Below, piece after piece: positions 41,001 to 54,593 of a stretch of 64,000 bases of DNA (its first letter is position 1; every line of letters begins with the position of its first letter). A program made the position numbers and the translations under genes. The DNA lies in the NCBI GenBank assembly GCA_034687125.1, contig JAQGBZ010000089.1, positions 62,001 through 126,000 on the forward strand, in the 5' to 3' direction. Below the pieces are notes generated by a model. That model was given only the letters and a program-made list of their open reading frames with translations, did not search any database and was not told the origin of the DNA. Source of the stretch: Neelides folsomi (Eukaryota; Arthropoda; Collembola; Neelipleona; Neelidae).

Positions 41001-41907
41001 GTTTCCATTTCAGATGTATGGATGAGTCTGAATACAAATTTAAAAGCTTCGTATCCGGACACTATCTCGGCTAAATTGAGCAACTCACTGCTCAATTTTA
41101 CAACTCAAAGCTCAAAAAAGATCATTTTTTGGGCTAAGAGTCTTGAGGCAATTTCACTAACCAATTATTTGGTTAGGTGAAAAAAATCCTCTTTTTTTCC
41201 TTTCTCTCTCTCTAGTCTCTTGATCTTTTGTGATTTATTACTCAAAGACTTTTGAACAAACCGATCTTTATCCAAAGACTGATTTAATGTTTATAAAGTT
41301 TTCGGGAAAAGTGATTTCGGATTGAATGCTATAAAAATGGATTAAATGAGAGACAGTTGTTTGTGAATTTTAAAACTTTCCACAGGACGAGGTCGAGACG
41401 GTGCATGAGCCACCCCAAAAAGTGGCTAGGAATGCTCCAATCCCCGCCCATTCAAGTTCAATCAAATTTATTCATTTGAAAGAAGAGACTCGTGTGTTGA
41501 CGGTGGGAGACCTTCAAAAGCTCCATGCTATTTATATGAAAAACAAGAAGCCCGAAGGAGAGTCCTCAACCTCCACAGTGGAAACTCCGGACTTGATGAA
41601 ATTGGGTTTTCTCCCCCCTTCGACCACCACAAGTTCTCAAGCATCAATTCCACCCACACCAAGCCCACCAACTATTATAGTCAATACGATGGGAAATGGT
41701 TCGAGTTCGACGGCTCCTGTTGCTGCTGCTCCAGACACAAGAGGACCGGAAATTTCTCGCAACCCACTTTCATCTTCATCTAATATTATGATCCATCTCG
41801 CACCCAATAACAATAACAATATTAATATTAAGTTAAATAAGGCGCTGCTGAGGAGGAACTCTGCGCACGAATCTCACTTGCCGCCGACGCCAATTGACGC
41901 TAATTAG
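38097..41907 (+). CDS. STK40: Serine/threonine kinase 40 (pseudokinase)
   Basis: Eight exons (38097-38282, 38397-38534, 39037-39264, 39434-39617, 40340-40475, 40564-40711, 40866-41015, 41386-41907) give about 563 residues (human 435). The kinase domain starts at AGPYRLGPRIGNSPVKS, which is a degenerate Gly-rich loop. YTMKIL and HRDLKLGN (HRD at 189-191) follow. NFC at 210-212 stands in place of the DFG motif, then come RGSPAYISPDV and PSDMWALGVVFFTMLYGQFPFYD. This NFC change is shared with vertebrate STK40, a pseudokinase. VVPE at 341-344 matches the VP-type motif by which STK40 and Tribbles bind the ubiquitin ligase COP1. The tail contains LTVGDLQKLHAIYMK, like the vertebrate C-terminus, then a Ser/Thr/Pro- and Asn-rich extension. 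The exon 7 donor at 41016 is inferred; read-through would stop at 41180. Confidence 0.93.
38818..38861. repeat. Near-perfect hairpin in STK40 intron 2
   Basis: The 20-base arms (38818-38837 and 38842-38861) pair with one mismatch around a TTGC loop. Arm sequence includes ATTACATCATCCTC and its complement. It lies in the intron 38535-39036. Confidence 0.85.
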
Positions 41908-42767
41908 AATAAGTAGTTATTTAATTAATGAATTATCAAATTGAAAAGGAATGGAATATATAATTGAGAAATGAAAATATGTGAATGAATTTAGAAAATG
42001 GATGTTTCAATGTGAATTAAAATTTTAAATGAGTGAATGATATGAATTTAGGCAATTAATGAATTTAATGGATTTAGGTAATTAATGAATATGAAATTGC
42101 TATTTAATGAATTTGTCTTGTTTTGCGCTAAGCGCTGATCGCCTTTTATATATATAGATAATTTAGAGGTTTTTTGTTAAGTTCAGGATTAATCTTATTA
42201 CAGATTTTAAACGTTGTCCAAATGATGTATTTTGATAGGTCCAGTTTATGTTTTTTATCTAGGACATGCTAATAAATGAATTTTAAAAATATTGCAATGA
42301 ATCGCTGTTCTCGAGACGCTGCCAAAGTTTAGAAAAATTGTTTTTATTGCGTTATGTTAGTTAATTATAATATATAAGTAATTTAATTTTGTAGTCTTAC
42401 AAATGCCAAAATGAATAATAATATATATATAATATATAACATTTAATGTCAGATATAGAGAACAGCTGTATAAATAAAAGTTAAACAAGTACAGAAATGT
42501 TTTGGGAGCGTCGCTAAAAAAAGGTGTCCGCTGCATAAATGAATCGACGAAGAATTAAAATGTAAATTATGATTTCCGCATGTCGTATTTTCTTTCACAC
42601 TAGCTCTGTGTCTTTCCTAAAATTAAAATAAGAAAATTAACAATTGTAAATTATTTGTCGTTGCAATTGCCGTATAAAACTGTCGCTGCGTTCAACGCGT
42701 TGCGTATAACTGGCGTTTAAACAATTTAAAAAAACCATCTCTAAAAAAATTTAAACTTGAAATAGAC
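41908..42767. other. Convergent spacer between STK40 and LIN54
   Basis: This is AT-rich 3' flank of two genes facing each other. It includes short repeats of GAATTTA/TTAATGAAT type near 42010-42110 and a TA run near 42420. No gene is seen. Confidence 0.6.
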
Positions 42768-45700
42768 TCACTCAACGGTGTTTCCAAGTTCCATGACTGC
42801 TGACAAACAATCTCCAAACTCTTCCATCACGAGTCTCTCGATCTCTCCTTCCGGGAGCTTCTGTTTTTCCGAGGACTCGGCCCTCGCCAGGAGAAGCTCC
42901 ACGGTCGAAGTGACGACTTCATAGGAGATGGACCCTTGAGGGTATCTGAACACGAGGGGCGGGACCATGATGCCCAAATTGTTCTGCGGTGACACGTCCT
43001 GCATCTGAGCCCTCATCTTATTCTTCACTTGGTTCTGTTGTTGGACTCGAACTTCAGCTGCTTCGGCCAAGTCCTTCAGTGTTTGCCTGTGTGAAGTCCC
43101 AGCCCCGGCAAAGTGCTGCTCAACTCCAACTCCGTTGGGAAGGCCCGAAGGGATGTTTTCTATACAATTCTTACACCCAGTACATTTACAGATTCCCGAG
43201 CAGAAGATCTTGGCTTCATAGCATTCACAGTAATTCTTGAGACATCCGGAACGTCGACAGTTGCAGCCTTTATTGTGTCTCCTTTCATGAGCTTCGCCGG
43301 ATTGAGAACTTTTTCCGATCTTGGGTCGAAAGGCTCCGGGATTTCGCTCCAATACTAACTTGATGGCCTATTTAATAATTAAAATTTTACATTTCATTTC
43401 ATAATTCCAATCAACATTTCCAATGCTTTTAAAATATTGATTACGGACGGATAATTTTTGCATATAACTTTATAATAAACATTAAAAACATTGAGACGTT
43501 TAAATGTATTTTATAATAAAGGCCAAATGATAGTATTAAGTAATTGTCGTTTTTAAACTTGATACAATTGCATGATTTCGCACAATGTAAGTGTGCGTAT
43601 TTGATTAATTAATTTTGTTTTTTACATATAAAAAATGAATTGATCAATGAAGCAAAGATAATTCAAATTAATTATATGTGTACCTTTTGCCTGTCCTCTT
43701 CATGATTCAGGTTGTTGAAACAGTTCGTACAGTTACAAAGATGGCAAAACTCCCCATTTGCAAAGCAGTCACAGTAAAGTTTCAGACATTGGGACTTCGT
43801 ACAATTGCATGGCTTCCTAGGTCTCATCCCATTGGGTTCAAGCAAGGAACGAAAAGAATCAAAGGTGTTTCCGCCTCCTCCCATTCCACCTCCGAGGCTG
43901 TTGAGTAAACTTTCACTCAACATAGGGGAACCCATTGAATGAGAATCAGCGGGTCGAATTGGCACTGGAGTTCCTGGTTCCCCTTTGACCTGTTTATCAA
44001 AAATGGAACAAATGATAAAATTCAATATGATTCAAGATTATATATTTTATAGAGTTTTCAGCCATAGCCATGCATTGTTAAAAATGACCAAGGACTGATG
44101 ATCCGCTTATTTCGTAAATATTAGTTATTTTATAGAAATAATACTTAAAGATTTATTTAAAAAATACAATAACTTAATGTTAGTTCTATGCTATGTATAA
44201 AATACAAATATTTGATTTGATTAACTTACCATAAAATTAGGAACGACCACAAAATTTCCGAGCCCTTGATTTTGTAAGGAAGCAAAATCAGCGGCTGAAG
44301 TTCCAGCTGGAAGTGTGAAAATGGTTTGTCCTGGAGCAGGTTTTGGAGCCACCGGCTTCGGCTTCGAAGTGACGGGAGCGATCGGAATTTTATTTGAAGG
44401 GGCTATTGATTTATTTTGCACGACTCGAACGTATTGAATCTACATATTTATATTTTATAAGTTTTTATATTTTCAGGAGTTATATTAGAATTAGTAAAAT
44501 TGTGAAATGCTATTAGAAATTATGTAATCAAATGATGGAATATTATGAAATGCCAATGAGGAAAACTCTTCTATTACCCTTACCTGATTTCCTGACGTTC
44601 CAGGAACTTGGAGTAATTTCCCTCCCTGAAACGATCCAAACTAAGGGTTAATTGCAGTATTATATACCAGTATAAACAATGAATGTCAATGAGCTTTGTA
44701 GTTTGGAACTTTATAATTTTGTAACATGTTAAATTATGATTTGATTTTTATTTACTTGTGGAAGGTGATTGATAGGAGTAAGAACATTTCCTTGCTTGAG
44801 AAGTAGCCGTGTTCCTGACTGTTGCTGGTCCCCAATAGGAACAGGTGCCGGGAGAATTTTAGCAGGGCTTTTCACCACTGGAGGTTTCGGTTTTGAGGGT
44901 GAGCTCAAGAAAATGTTTTGCTATCAATTCAAGAAAAGTTAGATTAATAAACTAGTTAAAATTCATTCAAAGTCTTTTTATTTATCCTATTTATTTCAAC
45001 TTGCATATTTCAACACATTATTTGTAAAAACTTTAATCATATAAGCCATTTAATCATAAGTGAATTACATTAAATGATACCTTGCCAGGTGAACCGCTAA
45101 GAGAGATATTTCCTCCTTGGATAAGCCCTTGAAGGGCTTGTGCGTCAAGAACAATTTGTTGCCCGCCTTGTGAACCCATTTCACCACTTGGCTGTTGTGC
45201 TATGATATATTTTGTAACGACCTAAGAAATCATACGAAAAATTAGGCACCCAAATTAGAGACTTTACATTGAAAATAGAATTTAATAATTATCTTATTTA
45301 AACTTTCACTTTCGTCTGTGTGATGTAAATTTGATTTTTGTAAACATGAATAAAATAAATGTATTGAATAAACCTTTTTAGCGGGCTTTGGTTGAATAGG
45401 TTGGGTAGCTTGGACATTAGAAGTAGGCTGAGAAAGAGGTTGAAGAGTTCCGGTAGTAGGATTAAAAATTGCTTCTTGCACATTCATATACTGTTGCTGT
45501 TCATCCCCTCCGACTTCCATAGTTTCGGTTGCAAAGATCCCTTCGTCCGCTTCCTCTCCTCCTTCAGCAATGACTTCTTCTACCATTTGCTCACCTTCCA
45601 TTAAAGATTCCATATCACCTTCGGCCAAAGCAATCTAAATAATCACATAACAAATATTAATAAAATGCTATAATAGTAAATATTCATTAAATATAACCAA

Positions 45701-46146
45701 GAGTAAAAGTCCTGAAAATATTGTATGGATTTTATTACATGTTGAGTGAGAGCATCATCGGGATCTTCTTCGATATGCTGGGTATCATCTCCTTCCGTAA
45801 TGATGTTCCCCTGAGAATCAACAGCGTGAAGCGTAATAAGATCTTGCATTGAGTTCGTGACGAGATGATGGTTCCCATCGGCATCAACATGGATTTCTCC
45901 CATTTCGCCCTCTTCCCCCACTTCGTCTCCTCCGATGATCTGCTCCACGAATTGGTCATGAGAATCGGCCACTTCCTCCATGTCGTCAACTTGTCCAAGA
46001 CCCATGCTGTTCATGTCATCGGCGGACAAAACGATGGTGCTCCCGTCCGCCGTAGCAAATTGAGTGAGGAGAGCTTCCTTGAATCCATCACTCAATTCTT
46101 GATCTTGATCCTGATCTTGTTCCACTTCACCTTCTACTTCACTCAT
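42768..46146 (-). CDS. LIN54: LIN54, DNA-binding subunit of the MuvB/DREAM complex
   Basis: Eight exons (46146-45739, 45634-45374, 45221-45081, 44920-44756, 44625-44584, 44439-44230, 43989-43684, 43367-42768) give about 710 residues (human about 749). LIN54 binds CHR elements (TTYRAA) and tethers MuvB to cell-cycle promoters. The first 170 residues are acidic. The middle is Pro/Gln/Val-rich. Two Cys-rich CXC domains follow: [19 protein letters not shown] from about 468 and [19 protein letters not shown] from about 545. They are joined by the conserved linker [17 protein letters not shown]. The Tyr of KLYCDCF and KNYCECY is the minor-groove contact known for the family. A C-terminal helical region ends in GNTVE. 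All seven introns are phase 0 and one exon has only 14 codons. Confidence 0.95.
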
Positions 46147-47411
46147 CTACAAATAACATATAATAATTAATTTATATTATATTAAAACTTATTTAATATT
46201 TTAATACTTTAAATTGTTAATGTAAATAAAGTCATATTGAATTTATTTAAAGAGAAATGACCTTCAATCACAATGGAAGGATCACAGGTAAGGATATAAA
46301 AATATAATTCTCATGTCTCTAATACATTATAACTTGTATGGCTTATAAGTTATAACTTATTACGCTATATGATTCTCACTAATTGGTTAATTCCAATGTT
46401 AAATTTTTACTCGATAAATTCATTAGGTCATTTGATCGAATCTTCCATATTGAGTAATTAGGTAATTATTCTCATTAATGTTCAAAATAACACCAAAACT
46501 AACTAACGAACTTTCCCTCTTCAATAACTTTCACTCGTCCTTTGTATTTCTTCATCTCGGTCTCATTTTTTTCCAATTACAATACATTATGTAAACATCC
46601 TCATATGCTTCATCATACAAAAGGTGGGTCAAGAATGGTGGGCCAATTAAGGGCAAGAGTCACATGGAGATGTGTTCTTGTCGGTGAAAGAGTTTCCTCA
46701 ACTTTGACATTCCTGAATAATACCGAGTTTCCGTGTCGGAACTTTTCGTGCAAAAGATTTGATCATGGGAGGGAGAAGGGGAATTTAAAATTTTGAATTT
46801 TTGAATGGGTGAGGCGGCATGTGTATTAAGTCTCGGCCGGGGAGAAAGGTGGGGAAAGGTGAGGAGTGGAAGGTCAAAGAGGCAGTGTTACCTTGTTTTA
46901 TGGGTCGGATTGGCCGATGTGGATGCGGGGTCGAGATGATTAAAAATTATTCGGGAGCATGAAATCAAAATGGTTCGAACCTCACTTTCATCTCGAAGGT
47001 GAATTTAACCGACGCCAAATAGGATAAGTGCAGAGGGAAGGCCATTGGCTAAAATTGCCGCAAACCCCGCCCATCTTTCCTTCTTTGTCAAAGGCCCGCC
47101 ACCTAACCATGCAACTTCACCTTCAAAGGGCGAGTTGAGAGGTGGAGCCAACTTGTAAACAGTCTAAAGAATGCCATTATATACTCTTCTCCCATTGGTT
47201 GATTCATTAAAAGACCGAGGTTTCAAATATAGGCCGGACTTTTTCACATTTTCATTTTTAGAGGAATTTATTGGAATTGTTGTAAATTCCGTCTTTAGAA
47301 TATAAAAATCTTTAATTAGGGCCTATTGAAATTTCCATTTTAAGTACTTGTCGGTCAATTTGACCTCTTTTTCATATCACTCCTTTACGAGATTCTTCCT
47401 TAGCTTTTAAC
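46147..47411. promoter_or_regulatory. Divergent LIN54-TOMM22 promoter region
   Basis: This 1.27-kb spacer is shared by two housekeeping genes. The part from about 46600 to 47220 is markedly GC-richer. It contains a GC box (CCCCGCCC, 47065-47072) and two inverted CCAAT boxes (ATTGG within GCCATTGGCT near 47045 and at 47194-47198). A TTCGAA at 46974-46979 fits the TTYRAA site bound by LIN54 itself. Start sites are not defined by the sequence alone. Confidence 0.45.
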
Positions 47412-48151
47412 ATGTCTTTTACCCAACGATCCATTCAGGCGCCGAGTGAGTTTCTTCCGGAAGACGTAAGTCGTGATCGTTATCTTTATTTTTACAATAA
47501 ACCTTATATAAATTATTCACATATTTATATAAAACCCGTATATAATACGTTACGCTGTTTTTTTTAAAATTAAATAGGAAGAAGATGAAACGGCGATTGA
47601 GCGATTAATCGGAGTGACAGAAATGTTTCCCGAAGTTGTAAGGAAAGTCGTTGGAAAGACTGCTCAAATGACATACAATGGAGTTAGAAGTAAGATACCT
47701 AACATTTCATTTAGGTAGTAAAATCATAATTGGCCAAGAAGTAGTAGATTCTAGAATTATATTATTCATTAATTAAGCAAAAATAAAAATTTTAACCGTC
47801 ATATTTCTCACTTTTAGATGTCTATCAATTTTCCCGAACTTGGTCATGGCTCTTTTTCTCTTCGTCGACGATCCTCTTTGTTCCTATCATGTTCGAGTCT
47901 GAACGACATTCTATGGAGGAAATGCACAAGATGCAACAGCGACAGATGCTTTTAGGTAAATTTTGAGATATTCAACAAAATTAGATATGATACAAAGATA
48001 AATAAATATATTGTAATTGATACATGAATATCATCATATTTATCATTATTATTAGGTATGTATCATATTAATAATCCTTATAACTCCTATTCAAATTGTA
48101 AAACAATATTATTTATATTTCACAGGTCCAAATGCAGCCTACAGTAAATAG
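47412..48151 (+). CDS. TOMM22: Mitochondrial import receptor subunit TOM22
   Basis: This small gene has four short exons (47412-47465, 47578-47689, 47818-47955, 48126-48151) and gives 109 residues (human 142). TOM22 is the central receptor and organiser of the outer-membrane TOM complex. It has a cytosolic acidic N-terminus (PEDEEDETAIERL), the GVTEMFPEVVRK stretch and one transmembrane segment (WLFFSSSTILFVPIMFE, about 61-78). A Gln/Met-rich intermembrane tail containing QQRQMLLGPN is near-identical to the vertebrate tail. The protein ends soon after, so the C-terminal tail is shorter than in vertebrates. Each splice junction is GT-AG and frame-consistent. A candidate AATAAA lies at 48194-48199. 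The gene is divergent from LIN54. Confidence 0.93.
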
Positions 48152-49242
48152 CATGGAGAATCTAGTAGAACAAATAAATGATAACGAGTCAAAAATAAAA
48201 TTTGCTTCTCAGCAATGTCAGTGAAGTTATAGCCCTTCCTTTTTTGTAAATGATTACTTAATAATTAAACTCATCCTATTTTTATCTTCAAGCCCAGATT
48301 TATTTTCATGCTCTCTTAACTCTTTAATTAGTTTATAACTAACATATCCTCCTTTATCTATTTTCTATTATCTTTCTACAAAATAATGAAGTTTTTTATT
48401 AAACTTTAAATATCATATGGACTAATGTATAAACATACATACCTATTTTATTTCTTGTTCAATTCTTCTAATCAAGCATTTTGTAATCAATATTTAAAGT
48501 AGTCAATATTATATTAAAATTAAAATAATCAATTATTATTAATCTTAATCATTGTGTTATTTCTTAATGTTGCACCAATTAGGCCCATACATAAGTAAAA
48601 GGCAAGAATCTTCGGTTTACACTATTTTAATTGCGTATTTTTGGTATTTCATTATTTTTTATTTAAATCTTTAAAATCGTCATAATAACGTCAGTACATT
48701 TATTTGAATAATAAAAACATCCTGTTGAAATTTCATATATCATATATGACCTTGTAATAAAATTATGCACGTGCATCATAAGATCAATTTTATTGGGTGG
48801 TAAACAATAAGACGTCAGCAATTGTTCAATTACTTCTTTGAAATGGGTTACGGAGAATTTAAATTTACAATAACATGCGAAACTAACAATCGATTACCTT
48901 CCTCCTATAATATTCATTTCCCTGGAATGTTGGAAGTTGGGATGAACAAAAAAGACTGACGATGAGATTTGGTTGCAGGATGGTTAAGAGTCGCTCAATG
49001 TATATTTACAGAAGCATGAAATTTGAACAGATCATATAAAAGTAGATCTCCGCTCCTCCTTCTCGTCTCGAACCAAATTCCTGTTGTTTTCAGTCTCTCA
49101 AGTTCTATTTATTATTTCTGGGAGTGAAGCTCTGATTGTGCCGTTAACTTTTCATTTGTAATTTTTTAGTGCGTTAAATAACAGAATTCATTTAAGCAAA
49201 ATAATTAAATCCAAGAAATTGAACCAACTTCATCTTTGAGCT
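48152..49242. other. Spacer between TOMM22 and IDI1
   Basis: This is AT-rich TOMM22 3' flank followed, from about 48840, by a less AT-rich stretch that probably holds the IDI1 promoter and leader. No gene, RNA or repeat is recognised. Confidence 0.55.
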
Positions 49243-49995
49243 ATGTCACTCTCATCAACTTTAATTAAAACTTTCCGGAGTCAACTGAGCCGAAGTGAAT
49301 TACTTCCTCTAGTACAATCAATAACTCCTTTTTGTTCCGAAACAGGGATTGATCCAATACAAAAGATGCTCCTTGCGGAAGAGTGTATCCTACTTGACAA
49401 GGACGACAAAGCAATTGGTCACGACTCGAAAAAAAATTGTCATCTGGTCCTGAACGGAGACTTAAAACTTCATCGGGCTTTCAGTGTTTTTTTATTCGAT
49501 ACAAAAGGGAAACTTCTTCTCCAGAAGAGATCTGCAGCAAAGGTGACCTTTCCTTCCATGTGGACCAACACTTGTTGTAGCCATCCGCTCTATGTCCCTG
49601 AGGAAATGAACGAAGAGAAGGCGATGGGAGTGAAAGTCGCAGCTCGTCGTCGACTCCAAAACGAGCTCGGAATCGAAGTTGATGAAGTTCCTCTTTCAGC
49701 CTTCAACTATCTCACTCGCATTCATTACAAGGCCTTGTCGGATTCGGTTTGGGGCGAACACGAAATCGACTACATCCTCTTTGTTCAGAAGGACGTGAAT
49801 GTGAAGGCGAATCCGAATGAAGTTGAGGAAATCCGATATGTGACACTTAATGAACTTGAGGAGATGCGAAGAGACGAAGAACTCTCATTTACACCATGGT
49901 TCAAGTTGATTCTCGAGAAGAAACTTCCTCTCTGGTGGAATAACCTGAGAGATGCGAAGAAATTTGAAGATCATCACACAATTCATAGAATGTAA
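49243..49995 (+). CDS. IDI1: Isopentenyl-diphosphate delta-isomerase
   Basis: This single-exon gene encodes 250 residues. The enzyme interconverts isopentenyl and dimethylallyl diphosphate in the mevalonate pathway. In arthropods that pathway feeds farnesyl-based hormones, dolichol, ubiquinone and protein prenylation rather than sterols. Nudix-fold landmarks are present: AEECILLDKDDKAIG, LHRAFSVFLFD, the catalytic Cys in MWTNTCCSHPL, the helix AARRRLQNELGIE and FTPWFKLI. The first 25 residues (MSLSSTLIKTFRSQLSRSE) are basic, hydroxylated and lack acid until Glu19, as in a mitochondrial leader. The C-terminus HRM resembles the YRM/HRL-type peroxisomal signal known for animal IDI. The total absence of introns contrasts with almost every neighbour. 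Confidence 0.95.
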   Translation: MSLSSTLIKTFRSQLSRSELLPLVQSITPFCSETGIDPIQKMLLAEECILLDKDDKAIGHDSKKNCHLVLNGDLKLHRAFSVFLFDTKGKLLLQKRSAAKVTFPSMWTNTCCSHPLYVPEEMNEEKAMGVKVAARRRLQNELGIEVDEVPLSAFNYLTRIHYKALSDSVWGEHEIDYILFVQKDVNVKANPNEVEEIRYVTLNELEEMRRDEELSFTPWFKLILEKKLPLWWNNLRDAKKFEDHHTIHRM

Positions 49996-50890
49996 TTCGG
50001 TTAAAAGGTGTCTGTTGACAGGCTTTATTTACTCAAAACACCCATTGTATTGTATGATAATGATGTTATACCAACTGTGCTAATTATTCCATGGATTTTA
50101 AGGTCGGTCAGGGTTCTGTCTTTCAATCTTTTTATACAGCGAAATTAAATATAATCGATCTGTTTATTTACCTATGTATGCTATAATAAATGTATACAAA
50201 AAGTTTATCTAATTAAAAGTCGAAAACACTCTTCACAAGAAACAAAGTTTTGGTTCATTTATTGAAAAAGTTATTGCTGATTGTATTCACTTAACCATTC
50301 ATTAAAAAGCGAAACATTGGGAGGAGGTACATCATTGGTAGTAAATTTGAAATTAAATATATAATTCATAATAAATTAAGGATATAAACTAACATTAAAT
50401 TTTGATTTCATCCATTTTGACGAGAACAAAAAAGTCATTATAGCCATTACTTTTATATCACTCTTTAAAATATTAATTATTCCATTCATTAGATTCACAT
50501 TTTAAACGAAATTTACTATAAAGATAGCTGGTTAAATAATATTTCTAGACGTATGTAACCTAATATAACAACGGGTTAAAAAGCATTAAATTACATATTT
50601 ATTGAAGATTGTAATTTGCTTACATATCTATTGAAGACTGCTAGAGCCTGGGAAAACGTGTTGTTATCTTTAAAACCTTGAGAGTTGAAGTGAAGAGAAG
50701 TGAAGTTGTGAAGAGCAAAAGAGATATTTGAGATATATACAGATTATACTTTTTAATAGGATTTAATGGCAAATAAAAAAAGTTATAGACGTTAAACTGA
50801 TTAAACCATCTCACAATTTAGTTCATATTTATTTTACCAAAATTTTGCCCTTGTACATCCATGCTTTAAAAGTTAATAAAGTAGTTAATC
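49996..50890. other. Spacer between IDI1 and PECR
   Basis: Apart from 3' flank of IDI1 and upstream sequence of PECR, nothing is recognised. A purine-rich run with GAAGTGAAGAGAAGTGAAGT-like repeats lies at about 50689-50720. Confidence 0.55.
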
Positions 50891-53973
<3,083 letters not shown>

Positions 53974-54593
53974 TTTAAATCAAAGGCCTTAATAAGTACA
54001 ACAAGGCTTTATGTGATAATCCCCTTTACTCCCTCTGTCAAATATTTACATTAAATTCAATTAGGAACAACAATGGCTTCCAATCTTCACAAACTATAAA
54101 ACATCGCAAATAAAACTTGATATTGTTTAATTTTGTATTCACTCCGATGAAGTTTTATACATCAAGACTCAATTAAAAATAATGAATTCCTAATTTGACA
54201 GTTCTGTAATAAAGAAACTTAATTAAGCTGATTTCACTCATTCAACTTTGACATTAATATATGAAATCGTTCAAAGTCGATGTTGAATTTTTCATATTTT
54301 TGAATTTTGATTTATGCATTAACATATTTCCGCTTTGAAATTCAGAACGAGTTCGCTTAATCATAATACGTATAATAACAACAAAGTAGCTATTAGTCTT
54401 ATTAGTATTTGCATATGGTATAACTTATAAGACTTATAACTAAAGTGTTACTTACATGCCCAAATATCCATACATAACTATGGTATAAATACAGTATAGA
54501 GGTATATTACCAGAACATGTAAGTATCAATAAAATACAATATAGTAAAGACGGATACACATGAAATTGTAATTCGCACAAGACTATTTAAAAA
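53974..54593. other. Convergent spacer between PECR and the Reeler-DOMON gene
   Basis: This is AT-rich 3' flanking sequence with TATAACTTATAAGACTTATA-like short repeats near 54418-54442. No gene is seen. Confidence 0.6.

Noticed and set aside
40866-41180. STK40 ending at 41180 instead of splicing to the exon at 41386
   Set aside because: A donor at 41016 in phase 0 joins an exon encoding a tail similar to the vertebrate C-terminus. The read-through residues look like intron. It may still exist as an isoform.
46920-46990. GGTTCGAACC string resembling a tRNA T-loop
   Set aside because: The flanking bases cannot form the T-stem, and no A-box or acceptor stem fits at the right distance.
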